From Theobroma cacao (lineage: Eukaryota; Streptophyta; Magnoliopsida; Malvales; Malvaceae): DNA of 64,000 nt. Below, piece after piece: positions 1-9,459 of this stretch. The stretch is taken from the NCBI RefSeq assembly GCF_000208745.1, contig NC_030856.1, forward strand, positions 1,409,659 to 1,473,658, written 5' to 3'. The notes beneath the pieces are model-generated. The model did no database searches. It had not been told where the DNA came from and saw nothing but the letters and a program-made list of their open reading frames with translations. A program made the position numbers and the translations under genes. Every line of letters starts with the position of its first letter. Position 1 is the first letter of the stretch.

Positions 1-330
1 TATTAAATCTACAAAAATAGTAATCATCAAAATTCTCATAAAATTAGCAACGTAATTTATAACAAATCAAAGGTATTTAAAAGAGTTTCGCATTTTATAA
101 AGTGTGTTATCCACTGAATTTATAGTTAAAATAACCTAAGGAAATATATTATTTAGAGTTTATAATAACAAGTTCTTTATAAACACCTTTTAAAGTAAGG
201 TCTATGTATAATTAGAATTTAAACATATGCCATGAGGACAGATTGTGGATGTATCAAGGCACTATGCAAAATGTTGGACCTTTAAATTGGTTTTTTGGGT
301 CTAATTTGGCCCAAATCTGTTTAATTGGCC
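1..330. repeat. Dispersed repeat R, copy 1 (partial)
   Basis: First of about a dozen copies of a 300-480 bp sequence that I call R. Landmarks in order are a run like acaatcattaaatctac, then gttctttataaacacctt, then gggcctttaaattggg, then aatttggcccaaat. Other copies start near 560, 1521, 12950, 25120, 32480, 34430, 43140, 46880, 49020, 49430 and 58920. No ORF runs through it. It lies directly upstream of all four PLATZ copies and next to the FtsZ1 fragments, so it may be old promoter DNA carried along by duplication rather than a transposon. No terminal repeats were seen. Confidence 0.7.
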
Positions 331-540
331 TTTTGTTAGCGGTCTCTTAGGTTTTAGCAACGAAACAGTTAAAACCACAACGGTTTTTCATTCCTTCTGG
401 ACAATTTTTAATCTTTTTTGCCAATGTTTTTCTTGTTTTTTTTTTCTTTAATTTTCAAAAGTGGATGATTACATTTAAATTGGAATTAATTTAAAAATAA
501 TGATTTAGGATTTAGGGTTTAGGGTTGCAAATGCTTGCAA
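331..540. other. FtsZ1 upstream relic and telo-box pair
   Basis: The stretch from 331 to about 420 matches the 5' flank of the FtsZ1 fragments (compare 1338-1440 and 12665-12760). The shared core reads like ggtttcagcaaggaaacagt followed by taaaacgacg. Near 508-525 it carries tttagggtttagggtt, two units of the plant telomere repeat, also known as a telo-box. The same pair recurs near 12841, 34442 and 49050. There is no coding sequence. Confidence 0.5.
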
Positions 541-559
541 AAGTTTGATTTTGCATGGT

Positions 560-1040
560 AATGGTAACCAAAGATATCACAATTCTGAATCCGATATGAG
601 AAGATACCAAATTGTTTATGTTGAATAAAGATTTATTCAACAATCATTAAATCTACAATCATAACAATTATTGAATTTTTACAAATTAATAGCATAATGT
701 ATATCAGATCAAGATAGTTAAAGAGTTTAGTATCTAACAACATGTCCTATTCAGTGAATTTGTAGGTAAAAAAACCTAATGCACAAGTTCATACAATATA
801 TTATTGATAGTTTTATGACAAAGTTCTTTATAAACACCTTAAAATTAGATCTTTGCCAAAATGAGAATTAAAATATATACTATGAGGACAGGGTGTGGAA
901 ATATGGACACACTTTGCCAAAATATTGGGCCTTTAAATTGGGTTTTTGAGTCTAATTTGACCCAAATTAGATTGTGGAAAACAAATAAATGGGGTTTGAA
1001 TGTTGGGTCTTAGTTGGCTAGTATGGGCTAAATAAATAAA
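560..1040. repeat. Dispersed repeat R, copy 2
   Basis: Second copy of repeat R, with all landmarks. It ends at ctaaataaataaatgacgcc, where it joins FtsZ1 exon-1 sequence. The same R/FtsZ1 joint is present near 10300-10320, so the joint is older than the duplication that separated the two loci. Confidence 0.65.
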
Positions 1041-1042
1041 TG

Positions 1043-1166
1043 ACGCCTCAAGCAGCTTCTTTTCAAGGGCTTTTTTGGAAGAAAAGCACGGCCTTGAAGA
1101 CAACAATGAAGGAGAAGATGCTGTTGATGGTAAGTCCTTGGGGTTTGTCACTTGAAGTTTCACCAT
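1043..1166 (-). pseudogene. FtsZ1 5' fragment (transit peptide region), broken
   Basis: Reading down from an ATG at 1166, the peptide starts MVKLQVTNPKDL and continues with a serine-rich stretch to SSRPCFSSK. This is the N-terminus of plastid division FtsZ1, a chloroplast transit peptide rich in Ser and Arg. Compared with the copy at 12494, one extra base after the FSSK codons shifts the frame, so KPLKRSCLRR is lost. The sequence stops at the R joint after about 41 codons, before any part of the GTPase domain. It is a remnant without function as FtsZ. The identity rests on similarity to the longer copy at 10.4-12.5 kb, where the conserved FtsZ core is visible. Confidence 0.75.
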
Positions 1167-1520
1167 TTTTTACCAAAAATATTTCAAAAAAAGAAATGTT
1201 CTTTCTTGCAAATGAAATTCCTGGGGATTTGAATGGGGAGAAGGAAAGAGAGAAAAAAAGGGCTTTAGGGTTTTAGAGAGATTTTCAGTAACAGTTCATT
1301 TTCATCACACCCCGACTTGAAGATTAGATGTGACTCTTGGTAGCGGCCTCTCAGGTTTCAGCAAGGATACAGTTAAAACGACGTCGGTTCCTCTTTCTTT
1401 CTTGATATTCTTTTCCTCTTTTTATCCTTTTTTTTCCAAGGATTTTTTTGTTTATTTTTTTCTCTGTTTTTCAAAAGTGAGTGATTACTTTTAAAATTGA
1501 AATTTAATTTAAAAATAATG
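1167..1520 (-). other. 5' flank of FtsZ1 fragment
   Basis: This is sequence upstream of the FtsZ1 ATG, shared with 12495-12840 and 24830-25040. It includes a leader-like stretch with gggttttagagagatttcag and the motif acagttaaaacgacgtcggt. It was probably the FtsZ1 5' UTR and proximal promoter, copied with the fragment. No gene is seen on either strand. Confidence 0.5.
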
Positions 1521-1795
1521 TCCTATTCAATAAAATTCGTAGCTAAAACACCTAATTAACAAGTTATTCATAGTTTTATGACAAAGTTCTTTATAAAACC
1601 TTAAAATTAAATCTTTGCCAAAATTTGAATTTAAATATATACCAATGACGTCAGGGTGTGGAATTATGGAGATATTATGCTTAAATTTTGGGCCTTTAAA
1701 TTGGGTTTTTAAGTCTAATTTGACCCAAATTAGGTTGTCGAAAATAAGTAAATGGCATGGATAATTTCTTTTTAGGTATAATATTTTAAAAAAAT
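1521..1795. repeat. Dispersed repeat R, copy 3 (3' half)
   Basis: Partial copy of R with the landmarks ctaattaacaagtta, gacaaagttctttata and gggcctttaaattggg. A 93-codon minus-strand ORF across it is only a reading of the repeat and resembles no family I know. Confidence 0.6.
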
Positions 1796-1797
1796 TT

Positions 1798-2180
1798 AAG
1801 TTATTCAATAAATTTTAAATAAATTTTTATTCTTTTATTGCGTTCAATGAAATCTATTTACTTTTATTTTGAATTAAATAAATTTTTATATTTTTATTTT
1901 CAGTCAAATAAACTTTTATAACTAATGGTTAAATTAATCAAAATATCATTTATTATTTTTAATGTCACATGACACTGACATGGCATGCTGATATGTTATA
2001 ATAAGTGATAACACGATATACTGTTGTGACGTGATGATATAGTTGCATGCCACTATGATTAATTGTAATTAATCAATTATTAATCATAAAAATTTATTTG
2101 ATCCAACATAAAAATATAGAGACTTAATTGAACTCAATAGAAAGTAAAGCTTATTTGAATATTCTTGAATAATTCAAGAG
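1798..2180. mobile_element. Candidate small TIR element, degenerate
   Basis: The left end (aagttattcaataaa onward) and the right end read in reverse complement are similar over several tens of bases. Both contain tattcaa..aaata, cttttatt and gttcaat motifs. The centre carries tgacatggcatgctgatatg. A related left part occurs near 49890-50060. This fits a small non-autonomous inverted-repeat element, but the arms are diverged and I could not fix a target-site duplication. Confidence 0.3.
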
Positions 2181-2279
2181 TTTTTTGATCGTTGTGTCTT
2201 TTTTTTCTCTCTATGAGTTTGCAAAGTATACTTTTGTTTCAAAATGCATTATTTCTTACTTAATCATCCAATATGAATA

Positions 2280-2870
2280 GTTGATTGTAAAGGCCGATAG
2301 CTAAAAAATCTTACCGAAGTTTTGAAACAAAACTGATTCTTTAATGAAATGATAAACCTGATAAATTTGAAACATATAAGAGTAGATCTAATTTCATTAA
2401 CAATAGATGATAGATCTGACTTCAATCGAGCTCTTTCGAGATTAATTTTAAATTTAAAACGTTCTAAATTGAAATGTTATTATTTTTTAATAAAAAATTA
2501 TAAATTATATTATTAAATTCTTGACGTCGTGGGCTAACATTCTATTTGTGCAAATATGCATGCAATCACCGACTTCGGAAACGTTGGGTGGCATTATTGA
2601 AGTAAAGTCAAGTATGGAGGGCAAACATTGTAGTCCCCTATGCACTTAGTAACCACGTCAGAAATCATGTTGGAAACTTCGGGTTCTGACACCTTGGATG
2701 GCATTATTGAAATAAAGGTCAAGTACGAAAAGGCAAACAATTGAGTGCCATTTGCCGTTTAGATGGAGACTTGGGTGGCATTATAGAAATAAAGTGAAGT
2801 ATGAAAAGCAATCATTTTGTGTGGAATGCAACGTCTGAGTTAAGCGAGCCCTAATAAGGAAAAGCGGGAA
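2280..2870. repeat. Degenerate ~95-bp direct repeats
   Basis: After a conserved lead-in (gacgtcgtgggctaacattc), three imperfect direct repeats follow near 2585, 2690 and 2770. Each has ggcattattgaaataaag or a close variant, then a stretch like gtatgaaaggcaa. The same array recurs at 13440-13740, 16150-16470, 25830-26130 (shorter), 36600-36710 and 52610-52720. No ORF is conserved between the copies. Confidence 0.6.
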
Positions 2871-3599
2871 TCTTAACTTCAATCAGCTCAAGACTCGCCA
2901 CGCGGTCTTTGTATCAAATCCTACCACCATGGAGTCAAGGTAAAATTTCACATCAAAGATTGCCTTCAGCACTAATATTGTGTTATGGTAGTCAAACTAC
3001 CATAAATGGTGTATGTTGGAATAATATGGTCAGTAATGAGAACAAAAAAGCCATTGGTATTGTGATAAAGCTAACATTAGAGGGCACAGGTGAGGCGGAA
3101 TTAATTCTTTGAAACATGGACCTTTGTAATGGTTGCAAACTGCCTGTATATCATCACTCAAAACATGTTAAGCATGTGATCATGTTGTTCCATCTCTTGG
3201 TAATCTTACATGTAAAGCTGAAAGCAACCCCTCCAACTCTATCATGTTCCTCTCCTCTTCCATTAGAATTGGGTTTCACGATTAAAGATGTATGAAAGAG
3301 TTTTCTCTCGTCTTTTCAGTAAACAGGAAGGGCTGGAAGGCAAATGGCAACCATTAAAAACTTGAAAAAGGGATTTGATAATAAAAGGAGGGGAAAAAAT
3401 GGCGTTTAAAGGCAAAGGGCAACCAATAAAAGAAGGTGAAGATGACATGGAAAATGAAACCAAATATGAACTTGATAACTATTTAAGCTCCATTTTTTCT
3501 TTGTCCTGGTTCGATATTTTCCGATGCTCTAAAACGACGACCATAGGGGTTCACAGGTGACGCGTTTTTGCACGCTCCTCTTTGTTGGAGATTGCTTTC
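2871..3599. other. Non-coding module shared with 13790-14760 and 16500-17150
   Basis: This is duplicated intergenic sequence with landmarks ataaagctaacattagaggg, ggacctttgtaatggttgca and aaaacgacgacca. Small ORFs occur but are not preserved between copies. I see no gene. Confidence 0.45.
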
Positions 3600-4290
3600 T
3601 ATCATCTTTTGCTTACGTGGACTAGCACTGAGGCAGCAGTCAACAAATAACCATCAACAAGAAAGGTATACTTACATATTGGGGTGAGGATCCAGGTGGG
3701 GCAGATCCCATGGTCCCCGAAGATGAACAAGTTCCCAAGCTCGTCCTTCCTCCAGGTGTAAACATCGTATTTGCTTATAAACTGAACAAATATATATATA
3801 TATATATATAAAATAAAAATATATGATATCCATGGCATGCAACACTTTTGGGACCGGAAACTCTCTCCTGCTAACCAGAGTAAGCACAGGATACCTGGAA
3901 AATATAGAAACTTGAAGACAAGAAACAAATAAACAAAAGAAGCACTTAAGGTTCAAGAAAAGGCCTTAGACTGGAAAACACAAGAGCTGAAGTCATGTCC
4001 ATTTCATTGGTAAAGTGAAAAAACAACCAGCAGGAGGAACTCAACCTCTCCATCCACATATGAACATGCCTGTAGATAACAAAAAATAACTTAGGCAAGG
4101 ATTAGACTATCCTGCAAAGTGCAAACCCCAGCAAAACTTCATTAGCAAGAGGTTAGCATAACCTCATTCAACCACCCAGAAGATCTAGCCATACAAAACA
4201 AGCAACAAGCAAAAATAATCAAAAACCCTGATGGATTCAAAGGTTGAAAAAGATTTTGCATACCACTTAATTATAACAAGAAGGCCACGC
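3600..4290 (-). other. 3' module of B3-like gene 1, with an intron-like segment
   Basis: On the minus strand, just past the stop of the B3-like gene, a GTATGC donor-like site (near 4262) and a ctacag acceptor-like site (near 4077) are conserved. The equivalents lie at 15.3/15.2 kb and, less exactly, near 26.64/26.5 kb. The sequence after the acceptor (cttgttcctatgtggatgg in the cleaner copies) is also conserved. This suggests a 3' UTR intron or an alternative last exon, not a separate gene. A (TA)n run sits near 3790-3812. Confidence 0.4.
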
Positions 4291-4294
4291 TCGC

Positions 4295-4582
4295 TCATTT
4301 GCGTGCTTGGAGCTTGTAGCTGCCACTGTCGTCAAGGTAAAGTGTCACTGTAGCACCAAGTTGATAGTGGCGAATGAAATCTTTCCACCCTTTCCCACGA
4401 ATGATACGTGAATCCCCATCAGCCTGGATTAACTCCAAGTCAAGCTCCCCACTTTCACTCTGAACTCGCAATTCACAGTTTCCTTTGGGGAGCAGATCGA
4501 GATTTCCGTCTTTACTGGTAATCCTCAAGCCCATCTCTTTATCCTTTTGGGTCCTGACAACCTTCACAACTATTTCTTTCAT
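4295..4582 (-). CDS. Small B3-like domain protein, copy 1 (95 aa)
   Basis: This is a single-exon ORF of 95 codons. The frame stays open upstream to 4711, but I place the start at 4582. All paralogues begin there (M-[KRT]-x-[VI]), and a TATA box lies inside the upstream extension. The layout fits the B3 DNA-binding pseudobarrel: a basic/acidic N-terminal strand with KDKEMGLRI (13-21), LDLLPKG (28-34), ELRV then GELDLELI (37-52), RGKGWKDFI (62-70, the W..F signature), then GATVTLYLDD (76-85) and a closing strand YKLQA. B3 proteins bind DNA in the nucleus. Plant B3 factors usually carry the domain in a larger protein, so this is a domain-only version. The B3 assignment is by motif layout, not by a search. 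An alternative is a B3-fold protein that has lost DNA binding. Confidence 0.7.
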   Translation of the reverse strand: MKEIVVKVVRTQKDKEMGLRITSKDGNLDLLPKGNCELRVQSESGELDLELIQADGDSRIIRGKGWKDFIRHYQLGATVTLYLDDSGSYKLQARK

Positions 4583-4645
4583 GGCGTAACCAGTTAAGAC
4601 TTTGATAGAAGCTTTGCATGAATAGTGACCTATGCCAAGCCTTGC

Positions 4646-4658
4646 CCATATATAAAGG
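4646..4658 (-). promoter_or_regulatory. TATA box of B3-like gene 1
   Basis: The minus strand reads TTTATATATGGGC about 65-75 bp before the ATG at 4582. The same TATA-plus-GGGC block stands at the same distance before the genes at 38958 and 54916. This supports the downstream start codon. A half-site of the dyad described at 15696 (acagtaagg) lies near 4675. Confidence 0.55.
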
Positions 4659-4719
4659 ATGGAGTGAAAACATACAGTAAGGTTAAATATTTTAATTAGC
4701 TTAATTAACATTGTCTGAT

Positions 4720-5440
4720 CTTGGAGTAACCCCAGAGAGGTTTTTTGGTAGCAGGAATTATTTTGAAGAGTTACACCAAGAAAGACGTGGATCCCATTCA
4801 GAGATTACTGCCCAAACAAGACTCAAAAGTCAAGTTGCCTGGAAGGCAGCAAACGAAATCCAGCATAAAGCTGAAATGACAGAAACAGAAAATCCAAAGC
4901 CAAGAAAAGCAAAACCCAAAAAGACAGTAGAAACAGAAGCATTTAAAGTTTATCATTAGGAGGACTAACTCCAGCCGATGCGCAAGATTATTGGCAGATG
5001 TAGGAATCTTGACAGTCGAATTTCTTGATTCTTTCAAGCACTTCAACTACGAGACCTTTTGACTATATTGGTGGGAAGCGCGGTAAATACCGAGTTGGTA
5101 AGCCACTTACATCTTTCACTAGTGAAGAAACTAGGAAGGTATGGGGAATGTGGTGTGACGAGTGGGGCATCTCCTGGTTTGTCCCTAGGCAGCCCGTTAT
5201 GAAAATTTGGCATGTGGCTTCTTTCTTTATTAATGTCACATGGTCTGTATGTCATCGAAGATAAATTACGGGATAATTAAGATGGATGTAATTCTTTGAC
5301 GTAATTAAACTTCATGTGGCATGGTGGGTAAAGTCGAAGTGGCCTGATGAAACCATTTTGTTCAAGATATTTGTAGATTTCCTTCTCTTGTTATAGCTGT
5401 TGGTTCTGTTGTGAAAATAAAGAGACAAAATTGGGTCTTT
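4720..5440. other. No gene seen; duplicated intergenic DNA
   Basis: 4720-4960 resembles 15800-16040 (agacagtagaaacagaagca is shared). 5040-5440 resembles 19800-20140, and 5230-5440 also resembles 7621-7830. The small ORFs on both strands are frame readings of this repeat. It may be gene debris, but I cannot identify the source. Confidence 0.4.
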
Positions 5441-5751
5441 CATTCAATATGTGCTCTGTTATGGAGCACCAAAAGCTGAGACTTAACAAAGCTTAGTACA
5501 TAATGATCTACATAACGATTACGTAGTGAAAAGAACATTACAAATCAACTTATACATGAACTTACATCAGTATTAACATTTTAAAACTTGTTGTAAAGAG
5601 ATTAACATGCAAAACATCATAGTCAAGCTTTCATGCATCAATCCACGTATACTCATCAAACCAGACAAAACATACACTATGGTGCATGATCTACAAGTGG
5701 ATTTCCACATGTCACAAAGTTCACTTGTCAAAGCAAGCATTAACTCAAACA
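5440..5751. repeat. Left copy of a direct repeat also at 7830-8150
   Basis: This is nearly the same sequence as 7830-8150, with shared runs such as aatatgtgctctgttatgga (one base differs) and acaagtggatttccacatgt. It is part of a local duplication of about 5230-7410 into 7621-9235. The copy at 5.4-6.3 kb is interrupted by the element at 5752. There is no recognisable gene. Confidence 0.6.
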
Positions 5752-6338
5752 GGGCGGAGCCTCCCTATGTGATGGGGGGCCCAAAACTTTTAAAAAAAAT
5801 TTTTTTCATAACATATAAAAAATTTTAAAAATTTCTTTATATATTCTATTACTAACTCCCTTAAAATAATATTTTATTTAATAATTAATATAAATAAAAA
5901 ATAATAAAATGATTTCACTTATCTCATTCAACATTAATTTTTTTAATTTATATTATTATTTTTATTTTTATTTAATTATTATTTTTATTTTTATTCTATT
6001 TGTTCATATTTGTTCATATTTTTTATTTATCTTGATTATGTAAGAGGAAACTAACTTGAGTGTATTTTTTTATATGTTTTACATTTTATGTTTAGTTAAA
6101 ATGAAATTCTCTTGAATATATAATATTTAAATAATTCTGATTATATAAAAAAAATTATTAATCTTATATATCATTTTTAACTATTTATATTTTACAAATT
6201 ATAGTTTTATATTTAGTTTCATATTTCTATTATCAATATTTTTATTATTGATTAAATTTAACATATTAATTTTTAAAAATTTTTAACTCATATTCAACTG
6301 TGTTTGGCTCCTCCAATAAAATTTGGTTAGCTCCGCCC
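5752..6338. mobile_element. MITE-like insertion with GGGCGGAGC inverted ends
   Basis: The sequence starts gggcggagc and ends gctccgccc, perfect 9-bp inverted termini, with an A+T-rich body and no ORF. The duplicate locus at about 8150 is the empty site: attaacttcaacaggttcat runs without interruption there. The flanks here (tcaaacag and caataggttc) suggest a short, decayed target duplication. The size and ends fit a non-autonomous DNA transposon, possibly hAT-type, but the superfamily is an inference. Confidence 0.65.
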
Positions 6339-6344
6339 AATAGG

Positions 6345-6600
6345 TTCAAGTTTAATATGAATGGAACAACTAGCTGAGTGTCCTGCAGTATCTGGAATTG
6401 GTGAAATTCTTCAGAACGACTGACGAATGGTGAAGGCGACCTTCTCTAACAGCTACAAGATGGGGAGATGCAGCCCTTAATTTCATCTTTAGTGCTTCAA
6501 ACCTTGAGCTGCTAGTTCTGGTTTGATTATTGAGAGCGATTTCAAGAATGCTGTGAAATGGGCAATGTACCCTTGCTAGCAGATACTGTTGTTGTGACTC
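6345..6600 (+). pseudogene. RNase H-like domain relic (retroelement), copy 1
   Basis: The broken translation gives F-N-x-N-G, then GIGEILQN (GIGGILQN in the copies), then FSNSYK, and later IIESDFKNAVKWAM. This order (xVDG, G.GGvLr, FS, then ieSD..n.VkW) is the plant-type RNase H fold seen in non-LTR retroelements and derived host proteins. Stops and shifts interrupt it, including a TGA soon after the QN codons. Copies lie at 8155-8365 and 20150-20420. C-terminal parts of the same kind of domain occur at 37.4 and 53.4 kb. Confidence 0.5.
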
Positions 6601-6659
6601 CTGAAGCAGTCCACCATTGACAACAATTTGTAGGGCAAATCAGTACAACTCAAAACCCT

Positions 6660-7195
6660 TGTCCAAAGCGATATATATACTCTTTTTTTCCGACCGAATA
6701 GTATTAAACCTATGAATAAATTAGTTAAAAAATAAACAAAATACAATAAAATAAGCACACTAAACCTTGATGTGACCGACCTTTGATAACAAAATAAAAT
6801 AGCAGACTTTTTTTTTTCTCTCTTTTCCTTGTTTTTCTTTCGAGAGCTTTGAAAGAATCTCCAACTTGGGTCCTAATTTCTGTGCACTTTTGCTGTACTA
6901 GAGTTCACCACAAGATTGTCAAATAGCAAAATTTTGGACCATCGTAGCCACAATAATAGCATATGATATGACAAAGGCTGACAAACTACCGAAAAAATAG
7001 AGATATAAATAAATTATTATCATATGAGTACTCATGAATATTTAATCTGATAATATAAAGTCAGTTATGGGACAAATTAGGGTAAGGTTTTTGAATATAA
7101 ATACGTTATTGTTTTATGAATATTCATGGATATAAAATTATCTTACGCATATTTTGAAACTAAAGCAGAACTAAATTCTTTAATTTTTAAGTAAT
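6660..7195. other. No gene seen
   Basis: This is A+T-rich sequence duplicated at 8365-9020, with shared runs such as gactctccaacttgggtcct and gttatgggacaaattagggt in slightly varied form. No coding signal survives in both copies. Confidence 0.4.
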
Positions 7196-7415
7196 TTATA
7201 AAGCTAAGTACTTCATGGCCTAACTAGATTGACAGAAGCTTTGCATGAATTGTGAAAACGAAGTGAAATTCTACAATAAGGTAATCTTACTGTAAGCTCG
7301 CTCTATCAATTATAATATCAGCCATTGACATATAACCAACAAAAAGGCTGGACCTGAGGTCAAGTTGGCTGTTAGGTATTTTAATTAGGTAATTAACGTT
7401 GTCTGATCTTGGAGG
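7196..7415 (-). pseudogene. B3-like gene relic: start region and promoter only, copy a
   Basis: The minus-strand block around cttcatggcctaac, with acagaagctttgcatgaatt behind it, matches the ATG and leader of the B3-like genes (compare 4576-4625 and 15602-15650). The coding region beyond the first codons is missing and replaced by A+T-rich DNA. Upstream, the conserved promoter block survives: a dyad remnant near 7275 and the ctcgctctatcaattataat run. The gene body was deleted and the promoter left behind. Confidence 0.55.
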
Positions 7416-7491
7416 GACCCCAAAAATAGGCAGGCTCACAACTTATTTGTCTACCACTTAATTAGGGATAGAAATCTCCTGTACCCTTATT

Positions 7492-7523
7492 GTGCCCCCA
7501 TTTGGTGCACCAAATGGGGGCAC
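7492..7523. repeat. Perfect 32-bp palindrome
   Basis: gtgcccccatttggtg is followed at once by its exact reverse complement. The two halves match the outer ends of the inverted-repeat element at 17404-17861, and the flanks (acccttatt on the left, tataa on the right) are also shared. It is therefore either an internally deleted copy of that element or an end-to-end remnant. Confidence 0.85.
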
Positions 7524-7620
7524 TATAAGAGGAAATCAAATGTTTCCCACTCCCTGCTGCTCCTTTTTCACTTGGGAAAGATTTTGGGATATCAAATACC
7601 CTTTTTTTTTTTCCTCTTTT

Positions 7621-8150
7621 TTTTAATTAATGTCACATGGTCTGTATGTCATCGAAGATAAATTACGGGATAAGATGGATGTAATTCTTTGACCTAATGA
7701 AACTTCATGTGGCATGGTGGGTAAAGTCGAGGTGGCCTGATGATATGAAACCATTTTGTTCAAGATATTTGTAGATTTCCTTCTCTTATTATAGCTGTTG
7801 GTTCTGTTGTGAAAATAAAGAGACAAAAGATGATCTTTCATTCAATATGTGCTCCGTTATGGAGCACCAAAAACAGAGACTTAACAAGCCTTACACACTC
7901 TCAGTACATAATGATCATGCAGTGAAAATAACATTACAAATACGTTTATACATAAGCTTACATCTATATCAACATATTCAAGCATGTTTTAAAGAGATTA
8001 ACATGTAAAACATCCTAATCAAGCTTCCATACATCAATCCACGTATAGTGCTCAAACCAGACAAAACATACACAGGTGCATGAACTACAAGTGGATTTCC
8101 ACACGTTACAAATACAAAATCCACTTGTCAAAGCAAGTATTAACTTCAAC
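7621..8150. repeat. Direct repeat of 5230-5750
   Basis: Right copy of the local duplication described at 5440. It holds the uninterrupted (empty) version of the site where the element at 5752 inserted. No gene is seen. Confidence 0.6.
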
Positions 8151-8154
8151 AGGT

Positions 8155-8365
8155 TCATGTTTAACGTGAATGGAACAACTAGCGAGTGCCCTGGAGAATA
8201 TGGAATTGGTGGAATTCTTCAGAACGAGTAAGGAATGGTGAAGGCGACCTTCTCTAACAGCTACAAGATGGGGAGATGCAGCCCTTATTCATCTTTGGTG
8301 CTTCAAACCTTGAGCTGCTAGTTATGGTTTGATTATTGAGAGCGATTTCAAGAATGAAATCCTTG
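8155..8365 (+). pseudogene. RNase H-like domain relic, copy 2
   Basis: This is the same relic as at 6345. It gives GIGGILQNE, then GMVKATFSNSYKMGRC, and a tail with attgagagcgatttcaagaa (I-E-S-D-F-K) that ends soon after. Stop codons and shifts remain, including a TAA after the QNE codons. It is part of a dead retroelement or an RNase H-like host gene fragment. Confidence 0.5.
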
Positions 8366-9020
8366 TCCAAAGCCATATATAGACTCTCTTTTTTTTCCAA
8401 CCGAATAGTTTAAAACCTATGAAATAAATTAGTAAAAAGTTAAACAAAATAAAATAAACTTAATTTAACACACCAAGCCTTGATGTGACCGACTTTTGTT
8501 ACCAAACGTGACAATGTCATTCGATTTTGGTTTTATATTTGATAGAAAAATAAAAATAAAGAATAAAATAAATAAAAGATATTGGACACGTTTTCTTTAG
8601 AAAATTTTGGCATGTCAAATATCTTTTTTTTTCTTTTCTTTTTCCTTGTTTTTCTTTCTAGAGCGTTGACAGACTCTCCAACTTGGGTCCTAATTTCTAT
8701 GCACTTTTCTAGACTACAGTTCACCACACGATTGTCAAAACTAAAATTTTGGACCATCGTAGCAACAATTATAGCATATGATATATATGACAAAAGACAA
8801 TAGGTGACAAAATACCGAAAAAATAGGGATGTAAATAGATTATTATTATTATTATATGAGTACTCATGAATATGTAATCCGATAAAATAAGGTCAGTTAT
8901 GGGATAAATTAGGGTAAGGCTTTTGAATATAAATGAGTTCTTGTTTTGTGAATGTTTATGAATATAGAGTTACCTTACGCATAAAACAAAACTAAATTCT
9001 TTAATTTTTAAGTAATTTAT
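8366..9020. other. No gene seen
   Basis: This is a duplicate of 6660-7195. Overlapping ORFs on both strands (near 8533-8803) are low-complexity readings rich in Phe and Lys and are not conserved in the sister copy. Confidence 0.4.
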
Positions 9021-9024
9021 AAAG

Positions 9025-9240
9025 CTAAGTACTTCATGGCGTAACTAGATTGACAGAAGCTTTGCATGAATTGTGAAAACGAAGTGAAATTCTACAATAA
9101 GGTAATCTTACTGTAAGCTCGCTCTATCAAATTATAATATCAGCCATTGACATATAACCAACAAAAAAGCTGGACCTGACGTGAAGTTGGCTGTCAGGTA
9201 TTTTAATTAGGTTAATTAACGTTGTCAGGTATTTAATTAG
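9025..9240 (-). pseudogene. B3-like gene relic: start region and promoter only, copy b
   Basis: This is nearly identical to the relic at 7196. The ATG block cttcatggcgtaac, the leader and the promoter block with ctcgctctatcaa are kept, and the coding region is absent. A further, smaller piece of the same promoter block (acaaataaatctcagacgtt) lies near 9900-9925. Confidence 0.55.
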
Positions 9241-9459
9241 GAAATCAAATGTTTCCCACTCCCTGCTGCTCCTTTTTCACTTGGGAAAGATTTTGGGATA
9301 TCAAATACCCTCTTTTTTTTCTCTCTCTTTTTTCCCCTTTTTCTATTTGGCTCCTAATTTCCAAGCACTTTTCCAAGATTATTCGAATAAGGATCACATA
9401 TATACAAGAAACCAATAAGAGATGTATCGAATCATATCCATGTCCACAATCATTGAATC

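Noticed and set aside
3602..3956. Overlapping minus-strand ORFs with Ile/Tyr runs
   Set aside because: They read through a (TA)n tract and the B3-like 3' module and are not conserved in the copies at 14.8 and 26.2 kb.
4583..4711. 43-codon N-terminal extension of B3-like copy 1
   Set aside because: It contains the TATA box region that is upstream, non-coding DNA in copies 5 and 7, and no paralogue has it.
8533..8803. Opposing ORFs rich in Phe and Lys
   Set aside because: Readings of a T-rich tract; the sister sequence at 6790-6990 does not keep them.
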